Of a DNA stretch of 64,000 bases, positions 44,911 through 57,898 are shown piece after piece. The notes below the pieces were generated by a model. It saw only the letters and a program-made list of their open reading frames with translations. It was not told the DNA's origin and did no database searches. The stretch is taken from assembly GCF_010389155.1 (NCBI RefSeq), contig NC_057765.1:21764980-21828979 (forward strand), written 5' to 3'. Position 1 is the stretch's first letter; every line of letters begins with the position of its first letter. The stretch is from Erigeron canadensis (lineage: Eukaryota; Streptophyta; Magnoliopsida; Asterales; Asteraceae). A program made the position numbers and the translations under genes.

Positions 44911-45457
44911 CTTGCAGTTAGGGATGTGCATGGTCCAGATTGGACGATTTTAACTCAGAATTTAGTCCAAACCAATAATAACAGTTTAATATTTTTTCAA
45001 ACCAAACTGTCCAGATCAGTGTCTTAAACCAAACCAACCAAAACCAATTAAACCGGTTTGGTTTGGCCGGTTTATATATATATATATATATATATCATGT
45101 GGTTATAGCTAACATACTAAGATATAGTGAGATTATATTCTTCATATGTCACACTATTAAGTATTTGATATCTATACTTGTAAGATATAAAACAATACCA
45201 TGATATAATTAATACGATGACATAAGTACTTGAGTAGAGATATAAACTTATGTTTATAATTACATATGTTAATCTAATGGTCCGTTTTGGTTTAAATGGT
45301 TGGTTTAACCTTTAAAACCGCAAACCAAACCGTAAGAACGATTTATGGTGAGAAATCGGTTTAAATTTTTTATTTCAAACCGACCAAACCGTATAATTGA
45401 TTTAGTTTAACTGGTTTTATTGGTTTCGACCAAACCATGCACATCCCTACTTGCAGT
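44911..45457. mobile_element. hAT-type MITE with exact 8-base target duplication
   Basis: CTTGCAGT at 44911-44918 and 45450-45457 flank a 531-base element. It starts TAGGGATGTGCATGG and ends with the inverted CCATGCACATCCCTA. Eight-base duplication and TAGGG ends fit the hAT superfamily. The interior is AT-rich with repeated AAACCAAACC / GGTTTGGTTTGG phrases and no open frame. Confidence 0.92.
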
Positions 45458-47021
45458 TGAAAACACACCTAAAAAACAAACAAAAAAAAACAATACGAAA
45501 TTAATGATGCTGATTATAAAAATAATATTTTTTTTTTTAAAAGAGGATAAAATAAATGAACCATTCTTTATCCATAATGCTCTGTTGTTGAACAAAATCC
45601 TCCACATTTCTCAAATTTGGAAGTCAAATATAATAATAAATACACAAAAAACAAAACAAAAATCAAGGCGACATCAAAACAGGTAAAATGAAAAAAAGAA
45701 GTTGAATGATAATAATGATATTAAACATTAACAAAATCAAGAGGATAAAAAAAACTTACCAAATAATATCATATCTCATATTATCTACACTATTAGCCTA
45801 AAAAAACATCATCCTCGAACTTTTGCCTGGCTATTTTCAAACGGTTGAAAAATAAAATTTTTATAAGAAAATTATAGGAGAAATCAGATGCGAGAAATAT
45901 GAGAAGCATAGGGATAAAAAACCCATTTTGAATTTGGATTGAAGAGAGCTAAAGCACATATCACATTGTGTGTGGGAGTTTGTGCATATAGTCACGCTCG
46001 ATCTATTCAAATTGATGACAGACTTATAATTTTGATGCATTAAAACGTTTGCAGATGTGATTGTTTAGTTTATACGCATCTTTAAAGCAGCAAAATGAAA
46101 GATTTAGATTATGTAAAAAAAAAAAGAAGTAACAATCAGTGATAATTAAATTAAACTAATCATAAAACTAAATAAATAAAACATAACACTCACTAAATTA
46201 CTTCTTTTGAATACCATCAACCATACAATTCAAAAAACTTAAAAGTGACCCAAAAATATAGAGATAGATATGATGTAGAAGGGAGAGAAAAAGTTGTTAT
46301 GAAATTAAAATTTTAAATTCTTGATATTTGGAGTGAAAGAAGTATAGAGGAAAAGTACACAAAATAAATAAAAAAAGATGTTGACCAACTTTTTGAAAGA
46401 GTATGCAGGAACTTTTTGAGAGGGTATTCAAGAAGCTTTGTGAATTATTGGAACTCACACAAAATATATACTTGTATTTATTTATATTATAACTAATTCT
46501 CAAAACTAATTTAATAAACTAAATGCTTACCTCATAATTAACCTCCTCTTTCCTAATTGGATACCCTCAATACTCGACACATACCCTTTTCTTAGGTCAT
46601 GTGCTAATCTCCTTTAATTAATTTGATAGATAGGAGTTTTGTTTACTTCAAGAGTCACTATACCGTTAGTTTGGTTGTATTGGTGTTAATTTTATTTTTT
46701 TTTTTGCAAATACCGACCACTTTAAGGCGGTACACTCAAAATACCATGCCTAGTTGAACACTTGAACTAGCCAAGTCTTCGGTGCCTGGTTGGACCAGTT
46801 TAACAGGCTAATACGTAAATTATTGATTTTGGCATCTTTTGGCATTCTTAAAAAGATAACTCAATGGAAATGTTGCATTAGTATAAGCACAAATAATTGA
46901 ATAAATGGATCAATCATACCCACGTGCCTTAAAAATGTGACTAAAGTCACCTCCATGAATATCTAAACCAAATTTTCTTCTTTCTCCCAACATATACCTC
47001 ACATGGAACCAAAAAAACTTC
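45458..47021. other. AT-rich intergenic region upstream of the DUF639 gene
   Basis: Contains poly-A runs and no recognised gene. The proximal part should include the promoter of the gene starting at 47104. Confidence 0.45.
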
Positions 47022-47029
47022 TATAAATA
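47022..47029 (+). promoter_or_regulatory. TATA box of the DUF639 gene
   Basis: TATAAATA lies 75 bases upstream of the ATG at 47104, a normal distance for a plant gene with a short leader. Confidence 0.65.
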
Positions 47030-47103
47030 TACATACCAAAATATTAAACAAATCTTGTATAGTGTAATTCCATTCAGTTTAATAAATAATTTTTTGTAAA
47101 AAA

Positions 47104-50100
47104 ATGCAATCAAATTTCCCAAAATCTTTATCACCACTTTGTTTAATCCCAAAACATAATCACCAAGCTTTGTGTAAGATTGTTTCATGTGCTAAGAATT
47201 CTTCTTCTTCTTCTTCTTCAGAAAACAAACATGGGTTTAAGCTTATGGGCCAGTCTCTTGGTGATATTAGATTCAAGTTAAATGACTTTGATAGCAGTGA
47301 GTATCCTTCCCTTATTTTTTTCTTTTCTTTTAAAGAATATAATATATTTATTTATTAAGGATTTTAGCTAACAATAGCGTAAGTAACTAAAAGTATTGTA
47401 GGTATCGTTATATTAGGGCGGTTATTTTTGATATTTAATAGCACAAGTTGTGGAGGACTTAGTGTCACTTAATTTAGATAGCAAACAAACGCCCCTCACC
47501 ATCCAAGGGTGATGGCTTACGCACACCAGGGTAGTCGGTCGTCTTAACTGGGTCCCGTTACTTCCAACGCTGAGTACGAGAATGGTTTGTGGGTAATTTA
47601 GTTGTAAATAACTTTTAGGACTTAAGAGGGTTATATGAAGTTAGTTATGTATAGATTTTTTTAGGTACAATGCTTTTAGGTTCGATTTTGGTTTAGGTTA
47701 AGTTTGTGGGTTCGAAATGTTTGGAAAATGTGATTATGAGTCCCAATTTTCATAAAGAGTTCGTATAAGAGCGCTGGATAAACGATTTTTGTGCTCAATA
47801 AGAAAAGTTATCAGTTATAACTAATTTGTGTATAAGTCTATAACCTTACAATAACTTATCTTGGTATCCGGTTGTTCAGGTTATAGTCATGATAAGATAG
47901 TCATTGACTCGTATTTTGACAAAAGCAAACACAAGTCTTGTGTTTGTCATGCCACACAGTTACATTTCATTTATTTACACTACAAAGAATTTCAAACTAG
48001 GCATGTGCATACACAACGAACCGTGTGGACCTCCCATGCATGTTAAGAAATGGTGTGACATGACATTAGTTTTTTGTGTGCTCCAAATGCAAAGTTTCTT
48101 ACTTCTAATACTAGCTATTAAGCCATGTGTTATGTTGTGAAAGGTTCGGTGCAAGATGCATTCAACATCTGGGTATCAAAAACAACAAACTTTTTGAATG
48201 AAGTGACTTCTCCACTTGTGAAGAATGCTCAAGATAAAAACCACACAATGGGAGAAACATATGAGCTCAATGACATGGAGGAGTTTTTCATGGCAGAGCA
48301 GACTGTTGATAGCCAAACACCAGGTGGAGATCTTTCTTTGGCTGCTATTGTTTCTATCGAGCAGTTTAGCAGGTGATCATAAGTTTCTAAAATGTCAATT
48401 CGGCTATCTCATTTAAGATCTCAGTGTTTCATTTCATTATACCCCGATTAGTCAAGCTTTTAAGATTGAGAGTAAATGAGAACTTCCTAACATTTTGGAG
48501 TATACGTTATGCAGGATGAATGGATTAACTGGGAAGAAAATGCAGAGAATTTTTAAGGCCCTTGTCCCTGCGTACGTGTCTAATGATGCTCGTAATTTGG
48601 TGGAATATTGCTGCTTTAGGTTCCTGTCTAGAGATAGTTCTGAAATTCATCCTTGCCTTAAGGTTTGTTTGTCCAATTTAGTGCATGAAATGTCATTTCC
48701 ATCCGTAGTTAGGGTTAGAAAAGTCCTCCCAATGGTGGCAAAATGTTGGGTCATACTACACATCAAAGCTGCTAATTCAGTATGGGTTAAAACGGCTCTA
48801 GTTTTATGAACTTCTTTAGTGATTTTTATAACAGATAAATGTAGTTAGGGTTAGAAAAGTCCTCCCAATGGTGGCAAAATGTTGGGTCATACTACACATC
48901 AAAGCTGCTAATTCAGTATGGGTTAAAACGGCTCTAGTTTTATGAACTTCTTTAGTGATTTTTATAACAGATAAATGTTTATCTATCCTTAAAAAGTTAT
49001 ATTACTATGGTAATCTAGCTTTTGAAACAAAAGTTATTTACATGGTTTATTCATGGTGAATGCACATTCGGAAGATTTGACCCGTTCTCATTCAATTAGC
49101 TAAACTTATATTTTTCCCATTGACTTATTAGAGGCAAACAATAACCCAAATGACCCGCATATCCATAAATGGGTCTACAATGCCGCCTCTAGTTTTTTAA
49201 TTGTGTCAAGGAATCAGTTAGAGGTGATTCTTGTCACTTAAAAATACACATCCACTATACATAGTTCATTAATGCAAAGGGATCTGTGGATCTTGTGGAT
49301 TAACCTGAGTTTTTTAATATATACGGATATATGTTGTGAAACTGTCACGCATCAATATTTTATAACACATGCTACAAGCTGAAAGATTTCGCCATTTTGG
49401 TATCTAAGTGTTTTACACAAGCCATATCAAATATTATATTCCAGGGTCAGACCTGAAACTACAGGTTTTCAGGAAGTTGCTAAAAATTAGTATTCGAAAA
49501 CAACATTGGCTAGTTCTAACGCGCGATTAGGTGGTTTCATTTCACATAGACCGTGACTTATTTGACTAGTTATGTTGACTTTTCTCTTTTGATAGGAGCC
49601 AGCATTCCAAAGACTTGTATTTGTCACCATGCTTGCATGGGAGCATCCTTACACCAGCAAAAAGGAATATCAGGGTGATATTGGTGAAAAAGCTTCATTT
49701 CAGGTTCATTTTTCTGTACGTAATACTCCCTTTCTTCTTCATTTGTTGTCTTAGTTCGATTTTTTAAAGTCAAATAAACTAATTATAACTTCCAAATGGC
49801 AAAACACTTGAATTTTTTTATGTTTTTTTGCATGTGGTGATGTAGATACCTAATGGTTGAGGCTTCGCTTTATCCAGTTAGCTTTTTCAATTCAAAGTCA
49901 CATATTTTATGGTTTGTGATAATATGAATAAATGATTGATGATATAGCGAGTCCTACTTACAGGAAATAAAGATGCGTTCTATAGTTAATACTTATATTG
50001 TATAATTTTTTATATTGAAGGGGAAGTTTGTAGGGAAACAAGCTTTTGTCCGCCTCGCTCCTGCTGTTTCTGGGCTAGCAGATTGGCCAACGGTTCATAA

Positions 50101-53100
50101 TCTTTTTAAGGCTCTTGCTGGTGATCAGAGAAGTATTTCATTCCATGCATGGTCAAAATATATCAACGAACTTCTCAAGTGAGCTTCTCCCTAACAATTT
50201 CATCTGTCTCTCGTCTTTTTCATTAGTTTAGTAATCGATATTGATAGAAACTTTGAAATTCGAATCCACTTTAACCGAAGTGTTTTGGCTATCAGTTAAA
50301 TATCTAAACTATTCCTCAATAATGAAAAAAACAATGGAATCTTAAGAACCAAAATTTAATTATATCAACAGGCAAAGAGGTCATTTTGGATAGAAACTGC
50401 CCAAGAATGGAAACTGTTAACTTTTTGGTAAAATGAAAGTTTGTTAGCAATCATATGTGGACTGAAGGATGACTAGTTACAACTTTTAGCATTTAATTTG
50501 CATGATGTTTTGATTTTTGTGGATCTTTTTCATCTTTATTTGAATTTTTTTTACGACACTGCAGAGTGTATGAAGGAAGGAAATCATACACTTTAAAAGG
50601 AATTCCTCAGTTATCTGCAGAACAGATCTTATGCCTTGGATCTAGCAGAAAAAGACCCATCCTTAAATGGGAGAATAACGTTGCATGGCCTGGAAAACTA
50701 ACGCTGACCGATAAAGCACTTTACTATGAGGTATCTTCTATGTCACTTACGAATTTAAGCAAGTATAACAAGACTGCAAGTTTATTAATGTTTAGTTAAT
50801 GATAATCTGCTTTTATCATGCTTAATAATGATGTAGCTATTCACTTGCTTACACAATTTTGCAGGCAATTGGACTAACGGGCCAAGTGAATGTTACTAGA
50901 ATGGATCTTACAAAACTTGGTTCACAGGTGGAGAAAACTAGAGTTGGACCATTTGGTTCTGATCTTTTTGACTCTGCTATCTCTGTTACCTCCGGTCCAG
51001 AGTGCGTAAGCTTCAACAACTCATCTTCCTGACCTTCTCACTGACCAACTTTTTGTTGATCTAACGTTTCGTCAGATTATCTGGCAATCCCAGTTCATTT
51101 TCTTATGAAGTGGTTCATTTGGGTTGTGTTTTATCTCAAAAGGGTCAGATTATTTTTTTACTAAAGGTGTAACAGAGTCGTGCTGCAATTTGGCCAAAGT
51201 GTATTTTAATTTAAACATATCCGGAATAACTTCATTCAAACATTTCGATTGATATTGTAGCAATATATATGTATATATATATTGTAACCATAACTAGCTC
51301 ATAAACTATTTCTAAAAGGCTACAAAAATGGACAAGAGAGTGTTTGTGTCTCATACTAAAATTAGATTTGTTTTAAGCTAAACCAATTTTGACCTGTTAC
51401 CCAACTTACCGGACCCACCCAGTTTTCCAATTCTTTAATTTAAACATGTGCTGAGTTATCAGGTCTAAGCCATTGGTACTCGAGTTTGTTGATTTAGGAG
51501 GTGAAATGAGGCGAGATGTGTGGTATGCTTTTATCAAAGAAGTCATTTCTGTATACCGATTCATACGAGATTTTGGACCCAAAGAAGGTGATCATTCTTT
51601 GCAACATATATATGGTTCACAAAAGGGCAATGCAAGAGCCAAAACTTATGCAATTAACGGGATTGCAAGACTCCAAGCTCTTCAATTTAGCAAAAAACTC
51701 TTGGATGAGCCTACTAAACTGGTCCAATTTTCACATTTACAAAGTGCACCCTATGGCGAAATTGTTTGTCAAACACTGGCAGTGAATTGTTGGGGTGGAC
51801 AAGTGACTAAAAGACTTAGAGAAATTGAGTTTGATAATAAGGTAACGGATATTTACATTAGTCATGTATATGATATTGACGGGGGTGTGTATCTAAGAAA
51901 GTGGATGCGACATCCATCATGGACTTCTAGTGCTTCCATTGCTTTTTGGAAGAATAATGTAACGAAGCAAGCCCTTGTTTTGAGTAAAAATCTTGTTGTA
52001 GCTGATAAGAACTTGGTGGAGAAGGCATCAATTACATGTAGGGATAAGTTCACTGAAGTTGAAAAGACACAAGCAACAATTGATGCTGCCATGATTGAAG
52101 GGATTCCTAGTAATATTGACCTTTTCAAGGTTGAAATTCTTAGCCTTTTTTTATTTGAAATTTTGTGTGCTCAATTTATATCATGTTACTCATTACTCAT
52201 TAGGACAGAGTGTGGACATAAAAGGAATGTATTAGTTAGGGATGACCAGATTGTGCTCCTATAATCAACATTCGAGAGTCTAATTAATAAAATTATAGTA
52301 AATTACACTTGCTAGTTGACCCATTAAAGGAATCAGGTCACTTATCTTGTTATGAACTTATAACATAAACCCTTTCATGTTTATTGTGGAAGTACGTTTT
52401 CTAAAATGATATTTTTTAAAGTATGTTTCTGCAATGTGCAGTTTTTTCTATCCGTGACTCCCATGCTCTCTTAATACTTGCAACATTTTAAATAGTATGC
52501 CCTGTTTGCATGTTGCCATCATTAATAATCTTTCTGTTAAAATGCTTTTTTTATTTGACGCTAAATGATTTCACCGTTTTCAGTGAAGGGTATATAATAC
52601 ATATGACTAATAGTCAAATATATCTTTCGAGTTATGTTTATGGTCAAAGATGGCAATGTTCATGGGACAGCAGGATTATGATACATTACACAGTGGCTGT
52701 TATTTGCTTATGAAAAGTTCATGTTTTGAAACTTTAATGTTGCTTCATCATATTGGTTGCTTTAGGAGCTCGTGCTTCCTCTGACAGTCATTGCTAAAAA
52801 CTTTGGGAAACTTCGGCGTTGGGAAGAACCTCACTTGACCACATCTTTCCTTGCATTTGTATATGCACTCATCTTCAGGTAAGGAAAAAGTGTTGCATAT
52901 AATTTGGGATGCAAGGAATTCACACGGAAACTATCTTTAGCAACACATCTATCACAACTTATTGTATGATTGTATTGAATTTCAATTTATACATAATCAT
53001 TTTCAAAAGACATATCCAAGCACCTTCATAATTTCCTTATCCTCGTCTTGTCTTATCTCATGAACTGAGTCGGATTTAAGTTTTATTTCATAATAAAATC

Positions 53101-54235
53101 TGATTTCTTTCTATCTTCAGGAATCTGTTGTCTTATGTGTTCCCTGTGACATTGTTGGTTTTGGCAACAAGCATGTTAGTATTGAAGGGGCTCAAGCAGC
53201 AAGGCCGTCTTGGAAGAACTTTTGGCAAGGTTACTATACGTGATCAACCACCGTCTAACACAATTGAGAAGATCATAGCCGTAAAAGAAGCCATGCGTGA
53301 CGTGGAAAAATATATGCAAAATATTAACGTTTCACTTCTCAAATGCCGGACAATTCTTCTTGCAGGCCATCCTCAGGTTAGTTATACATCATCTTTATAA
53401 CAACCTAAATACTATCCATCTGCTCATGAAAATTACAAAGTTCCCTTTCTTGGAAAGACTCCTACCGGAAATGCACATTTGTCTATTGTCATTGTGAGAA
53501 GTTATTTACGTTATTGATTTAGTTTGCATGTTTCTACTACTTGTTATGAATGATAATTTGGAAAATTACAGAGTGTAAAATCTAGTGTTGCCACCTTTTG
53601 CGAGGCACATTTTTTAAGGAGTACCGGATTTCTAATGTTTGGATTAACTTTTTTTTAATTTCTCATTATTTGATAAATAATATCATACCATCTGCAACAA
53701 CTGATTATCTAACAAAGTAATAAGTCCTTATATGATCGCATTTTTCAAATATTGAAATATCTTATTACTGCAACTGCACATCCGCTCTATTCTCCACAGC
53801 CTTTTTTACCATAGTTAATTATCTGAATGATCATTCAATAACAAAACATAATCTTGAAATACACATCCAAATATGTCCTTACTTGATTGAAGTTCGTACC
53901 TAGTATTAAAATATTTTTCGCTGTTAACCTTTCTTTTTTATTTCTTCTAGATAACAACAGAAGTTGCGATGGTGCTTTTGTTTGGTTCCACTGTTCTCCT
54001 CACTGTACCTTTCAAATACGTCCTTTCTTTCCTCATACTTGATCTCTTCACTCAAGAGCTTGATTTCAGGAAAGAAATGGTTGCGAAACTCAAAAGCTTC
54101 TTAAAAGCCCGTTGGGATACTGTGCCTGCCTCCCCTGTTTCTGTACTACCATTTGACTCTAATAACAGTGACGCCAAGCGTGAAAAGAAGGAAACGAAAG
54201 ACTTGCCTAAATTAGAAAGAACTCAGAACAAGTAA
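47104..54235 (+). CDS. DUF639-family membrane protein, probably plastid-targeted
   Basis: Eleven exons: 47104-47296, 48144-48372, 48515-48662, 49596-49703, 50021-50178, 50565-50730, 50865-51001, 51463-52129, 52766-52878, 53121-53376 and 53951-54235. All phases join and give 819 residues, near the length I recall for Arabidopsis At1g71240. The first 45 residues are basic and Ser-rich, as in a transit peptide. The DUF639 region includes WPTVHNLFKALAGDQRSISF, GIPQLSAEQILCLGSSRKRP, NVAWPGKLTLTDKALYYEAI and the hallmark VLEFVDLGGEMRRDVWYAFI. Three hydrophobic stretches near the C-terminus (SFLAFVYALIFRNLLSYVF, VTLLVLATSMLVL, VAMVLLFGSTVLLTVPF) suggest membrane insertion. The last 40 residues are charged. 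The biochemical role of the family is unknown. Intron 3 has a perfect tandem duplication. The gene converges on the thaumatin-like gene. Confidence 0.92.
48705..48976. repeat. Perfect 136-base tandem duplication in intron 3
   Basis: 48705-48840 and 48841-48976 are identical by eye, starting GTAGTTAGGGTTAGAAAAGT. It is wholly intronic, so the protein is unaffected. Confidence 0.95.
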
Positions 54236-54347
54236 TTAGCCCAAAATACTTTATTCTTGTTTAAACTTTTTCTAGATATATTGTACAGAAATATAGTTCT
54301 CAGATGCTACATTAGGTAGAACCATATTGTATAGCTGACTTCATAGT

Positions 54348-55273
54348 TCATAAGGTAATTCTCAGTTGAATGATTATTGGCAAAAGAATCATGAAAACTG
54401 CCCATACATAAGCCACTGATTTCAATCTTTCCGACCCACTGCATACAAGTTTGTTGTCGTGATACGAGCATTGTTGTGTCTGATTCCTGCATTTAGTCAA
54501 AGTCACAGTTAAAAAATCGATAAAGAATTCTAGGCTTCTAGCTGAGTGATACTGTGTACATACCTTGGTGAACAAAATGAGAGAACGAAATCTGTTGTAG
54601 AACATGTTATGATGCTTGTGGGATCATCATAAGCATAGCTATATGCTTCTGGACAGGCGGTTTTAAATATGAGTGAGTAATTTGTTGGCACACATGTAAC
54701 AGGACTAGAGTACATTCCTTTACAACAGTAACTGTCAGAGTTGAAAACATTGCAGGCACTCCGACAGGCAACTGTTTTCCCGTCTGACAGGAAAGTTAGT
54801 TCTGGTGGACACTGATCCCTGAGATCAGTCTTACAGCCCGCAACGCTGCAGTCACCTTTGCCTTGAATAGGTGTGATTGTGAGAGGCAGGTTGAAACCGT
54901 CCACAAGGCTAACGGCGTAAAAGGTGGTATCACTGAGGGTAAATTCAGCAATTGATGCAGGTGGGGACCCGGGGCTAGTACATATTAGTGTCGTACCACA
55001 TGCTCCAGTTTGACATGTGCCATTTCCGTTTTTGTCGAAATTGCATCCGGTTCGGCCCCATATACGGCCGCCCCACCCTTGTGGGGCGGAGTAGATGCTG
55101 GAATCGCCTGGTTTGAGGGCGAAACCGGCACCCTCAATGGTGGTGTTAGTGGCTGTGATCCCAGGCCATATAGTTTCTTGACAGTTGTTGACGATGGTGA
55201 GGTTCATGCAAGTTGACAAGTTTACGCTTAATGCAATGGTAATTAGGAGGATAATTTGAATGAAAGAATGCAT
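54348..55273 (-). CDS. Thaumatin-like (PR-5 family) protein with C-terminal hydrophobic tail
   Basis: Two exons on the minus strand, 55273-54564 and 54486-54348, joined in phase 2 across a 77-base GT/AG intron; 282 residues. Residues 1-22 are a signal peptide (MHSFIQIILLITIALSVNLS). The mature part starts near MNLTIVNNCQETIWPGI and has the 16 cysteines of the family, with the signature GRIWGRTGCNFDKNGNGTCQ followed by TGAC (Ala where most members have Asp). Acidic-cleft residues appear present (Arg in GRIWGR, Glu in AEFTL, Asp in VDGFN and in YAYDDP). Typical members end soon after the last Cys (LSFC, near residue 234). Here exon 2 adds about 45 residues: a polar spacer with two extra Cys, then a hydrophobic end (VAYVWAVFMILLPIII), suggesting a GPI signal or membrane tail. 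Reading past the donor instead would give a 247-residue form. Secreted or cell-surface defence-related role is inferred. Confidence 0.9.
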
Positions 55274-55537
55274 AATTAGTGTTGACCAAACTGTGTGTGT
55301 TTATGGTGGGAAGAACGAGCGTTATAGAGTGACAGAAGAATACTTGATGGTTACATTATACCTTGCTTCCATCAATTTTTTATGTACATTCCTTGTGATA
55401 CAAGGGTGTTTTATATGTATTCTGTGTAAACTTACTGCTTACTACCAGCATGATATGACCGGGTTGTGAACTTGTGATAGAAGAATGTTTGACATGGTAT
55501 TTTTTATTTTATTTTAGCGATAGAATTATATTATATA
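55274..55537. other. Upstream region of the thaumatin-like gene
   Basis: Presumed promoter. CTATAACG on the minus strand near 55333 is the only weak TATA-like match. Confidence 0.35.
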
Positions 55538-56541
55538 CTAGGTATTTTACCCCGCGCGATGCGCGGCTAGCTAAAAAGATTATTTTATACATTAGTAAAT
55601 AGCTATTTTATACGTTTATTATGTAAAAATTGATTATGTTATAGTTCATGGTTAATTCATGTATCACTCTGGTCACCCTTTGTTTTTTCGGACATGTCGA
55701 TAGCACAGTCACTTAACCTACTATAGTGATTACACATCCCTTCTAAGAACATTTAACCTAAGATATTTTGATATCATCAACACCACCATTTGTGTAGCCA
55801 TAAATCGCGTAAAAATGTATTCACCTTACAGATTAACACTACAACAAATCAAACGTAAATCGATAATGTAGCATGTTATCTATTCATTAAACGTAATAAT
55901 ATGTACAAAGTAAAAAACTAAATATGACAATTTAGTCATATAAAATACACATAAATTTAGTCATATGAAATACACATAAATACAATACGAATAAGTAAAA
56001 AAAAAACCAATAAGATAAATAAGAGAAGATTATTATAGTTTTTGCTTTTTATTATATAATAGACTTTGTTTTGTGATTAGAATAACAACCAACTTTAGTT
56101 AAAGTTTCGGCAAAAAGAAAAAAAAAAAACAACAAAATTGATTGGTCATATATAATCTAATAATATATTCAAATAATTTTTAAAAATTGATATAGTCTTT
56201 AAAGTTGTATATATTTTAATAAATAATATTATTTTTGTCAGATATGTGTGCCAATTTAGTAGATGCATGGACGTTATTTTATTTTTTTAATATTAATTTT
56301 GATATTATTTTTTTTATTTTGTATATATAATTACGATTAATATATTATATTATATTTAATAAAATAAAATAGATTATTTTGAGAATAAATAAAGGTTATA
56401 AAATAAATATATTGTAAAAAATGTATGGAGATGCCACGTAGGATAAAATCCTATGTGACAATATTTAAAATTAGCTTTAGATTGAAAGAAGGCTTTAGAA
56501 GGCTAGGATTCTTATTGTTTTAATATATATATATATATAGA
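55538..56541 (-). mobile_element. Non-autonomous Helitron, 1,004 bases, both ends defined
   Basis: Minus-strand 5' end is A|TCTATATATATATATATTA at 56541. The 3' end has the hairpin CCGCGC-atc-GCGCGG (55566-55552), GGTAAAATAC, CTAG at 55538 and then host T. Ends, A^T insertion context and hairpin distance fit the canonical Helitron pattern. No genes inside. Confidence 0.82.
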
Positions 56542-56914
56542 TATACTAAAAACCTATGCACATGTACAAATACTTTATGCGTGAAATGTACAAGCCTTTA
56601 AAGCATATACTATTTTCAACCAAATTTCGTTTTAACTCCCTAAAACTTAACCAAAGTTTGTTTTAACCCCTAAAATTTCAATTTTTTAACTTTTTTACCC
56701 CACATCAAAGTTTTCGCTTTCATTTTCGACTTTTCGTGACACTAAATTTTGAGGTTCTCATGTTTTCATCAAACAACTTTCACGTAATTACGGGTTTACT
56801 TTTAAACATTTGGTTTTTGATTATTTTCTTGACACTGAATTTTGGGATTCTCATGTTTTCATTAAATAACTTTCACATGGTTACGATTTTACTTATTTCG
56901 TGTAGAAAGGGTAT

Positions 56915-56944
56915 CCCGCGGCAACGCGCGGGTGCTATAGCTAG
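56915..56944 (+). other. Helitron 3' terminus, plus strand
   Basis: CCCGCG-gcaacg-CGCGGG hairpin, TGCTATAG, CTAG, host T. The 5' end is not certain; it may have been split by the Helitron at 55538-56541, since TATACTAAAAACC right of that insertion looks like a Helitron start. Confidence 0.7.
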
Positions 56945-56983
56945 TTATATACTATATTAAGAAAAAAAGATGTGGATAGTAAC

Positions 56984-57700
56984 CCGCGGGTTACAATTCG
57001 CCCATGTCACACCCCGTTTAACTATTTAGTTTTTGCCACATCGCATCCTGTTTTGATTTTTTTTTACGGGTTATTTATTGGTTTTCTTCACACATTTTTC
57101 ATTTTAAGTCATTCAACCATTCGTGGCGGGTTACGATTCGCCCATGTCACACCCCATTCAACTATTTGGTTTTTGCCACATCGCATCCTGTTTAGGTTTT
57201 TTTTATTACGGGTTAATTATTGGTTTTCTTCACACATTTTTTTCTTTTAAGTCATTTAACCATTATGTGGCCACACCATGTACGTACCACTACTCGCATT
57301 TTGTTACATTTATTATTCGTATTTTGTTACATTTATCTCGCTTTAATTTTCAACTAATAAATTAAGTATTTTGCAAAATCTCATCCCGTTTTGGTTTTCT
57401 ATTAGAGCTTACTTCTAGGTTTCTTGCACACTTTAAGAATACTTGAGACAAGTTATGATTTGTCTACGTCACACCCCGTACCACAATTGGGAATTTCCCA
57501 CATCGTATATTGTTCGGATTTTCTACTACGGGTTATTTCTTGGGGGTTTTTTTTCATATTTTTTTTCCCTTTTGGGCCATTCAACATTTTAGTTCCCACA
57601 CCATGTACTATTATTCGGGTTTTGTAAAATCGCATTTCACTTAATTCCAACTAATATATTGAAGATTTTCTTATATTGCATCCCATTTGAATTTTCTACC
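56984..57700. repeat. Degenerate tandem repeat, period about 140-150
   Basis: Two good copies start CGGGTTACAATTCGCCCATG (about 56984) and CGGGTTACGATTCGCCCATG (about 57127). Each continues with CACACCCC, TTTTTGCCACATCGCATCC and GGTTTTCTTCACACATTTTT. Weaker copies follow to about 57700. It lies inside the Helitron that ends at 57836. Confidence 0.8.
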
Positions 57701-57805
57701 ACGAGTTACTTCTTAGTTTCTTGTATTAGACAAATTGATTTTTACCAGTTGAAGGCTTAACGTAAATACATTAGATAATGTAACACTTTCAAATAGACAA
57801 TTAAG

Positions 57806-57836
57806 GTCCCGCAACACGGGACGTGACCTTCCCTAG
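57806..57836 (+). other. Helitron 3' terminus, plus strand
   Basis: GTCCCG-caaca-CGGGAC hairpin, GTGACCTTCC, CTAG, host T. The element body probably includes the tandem repeat to its left. Its start may be near 56945, right beside the previous terminus. Confidence 0.7.
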
Positions 57837-57898
57837 TTATCTATGAAAGTAAAATGGACATCTAGCAAGATGTTAGAAGTCAAAAGTACAAATAACAA

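Noticed and set aside
52130..52264. Extension of the DUF639 exon 8 frame past 52129
   Set aside because: The GT donor after CTTTTCAAG and the phase-matched exon at 52766 (ELVLPLTVIAKNFG) are the family-consistent continuation.
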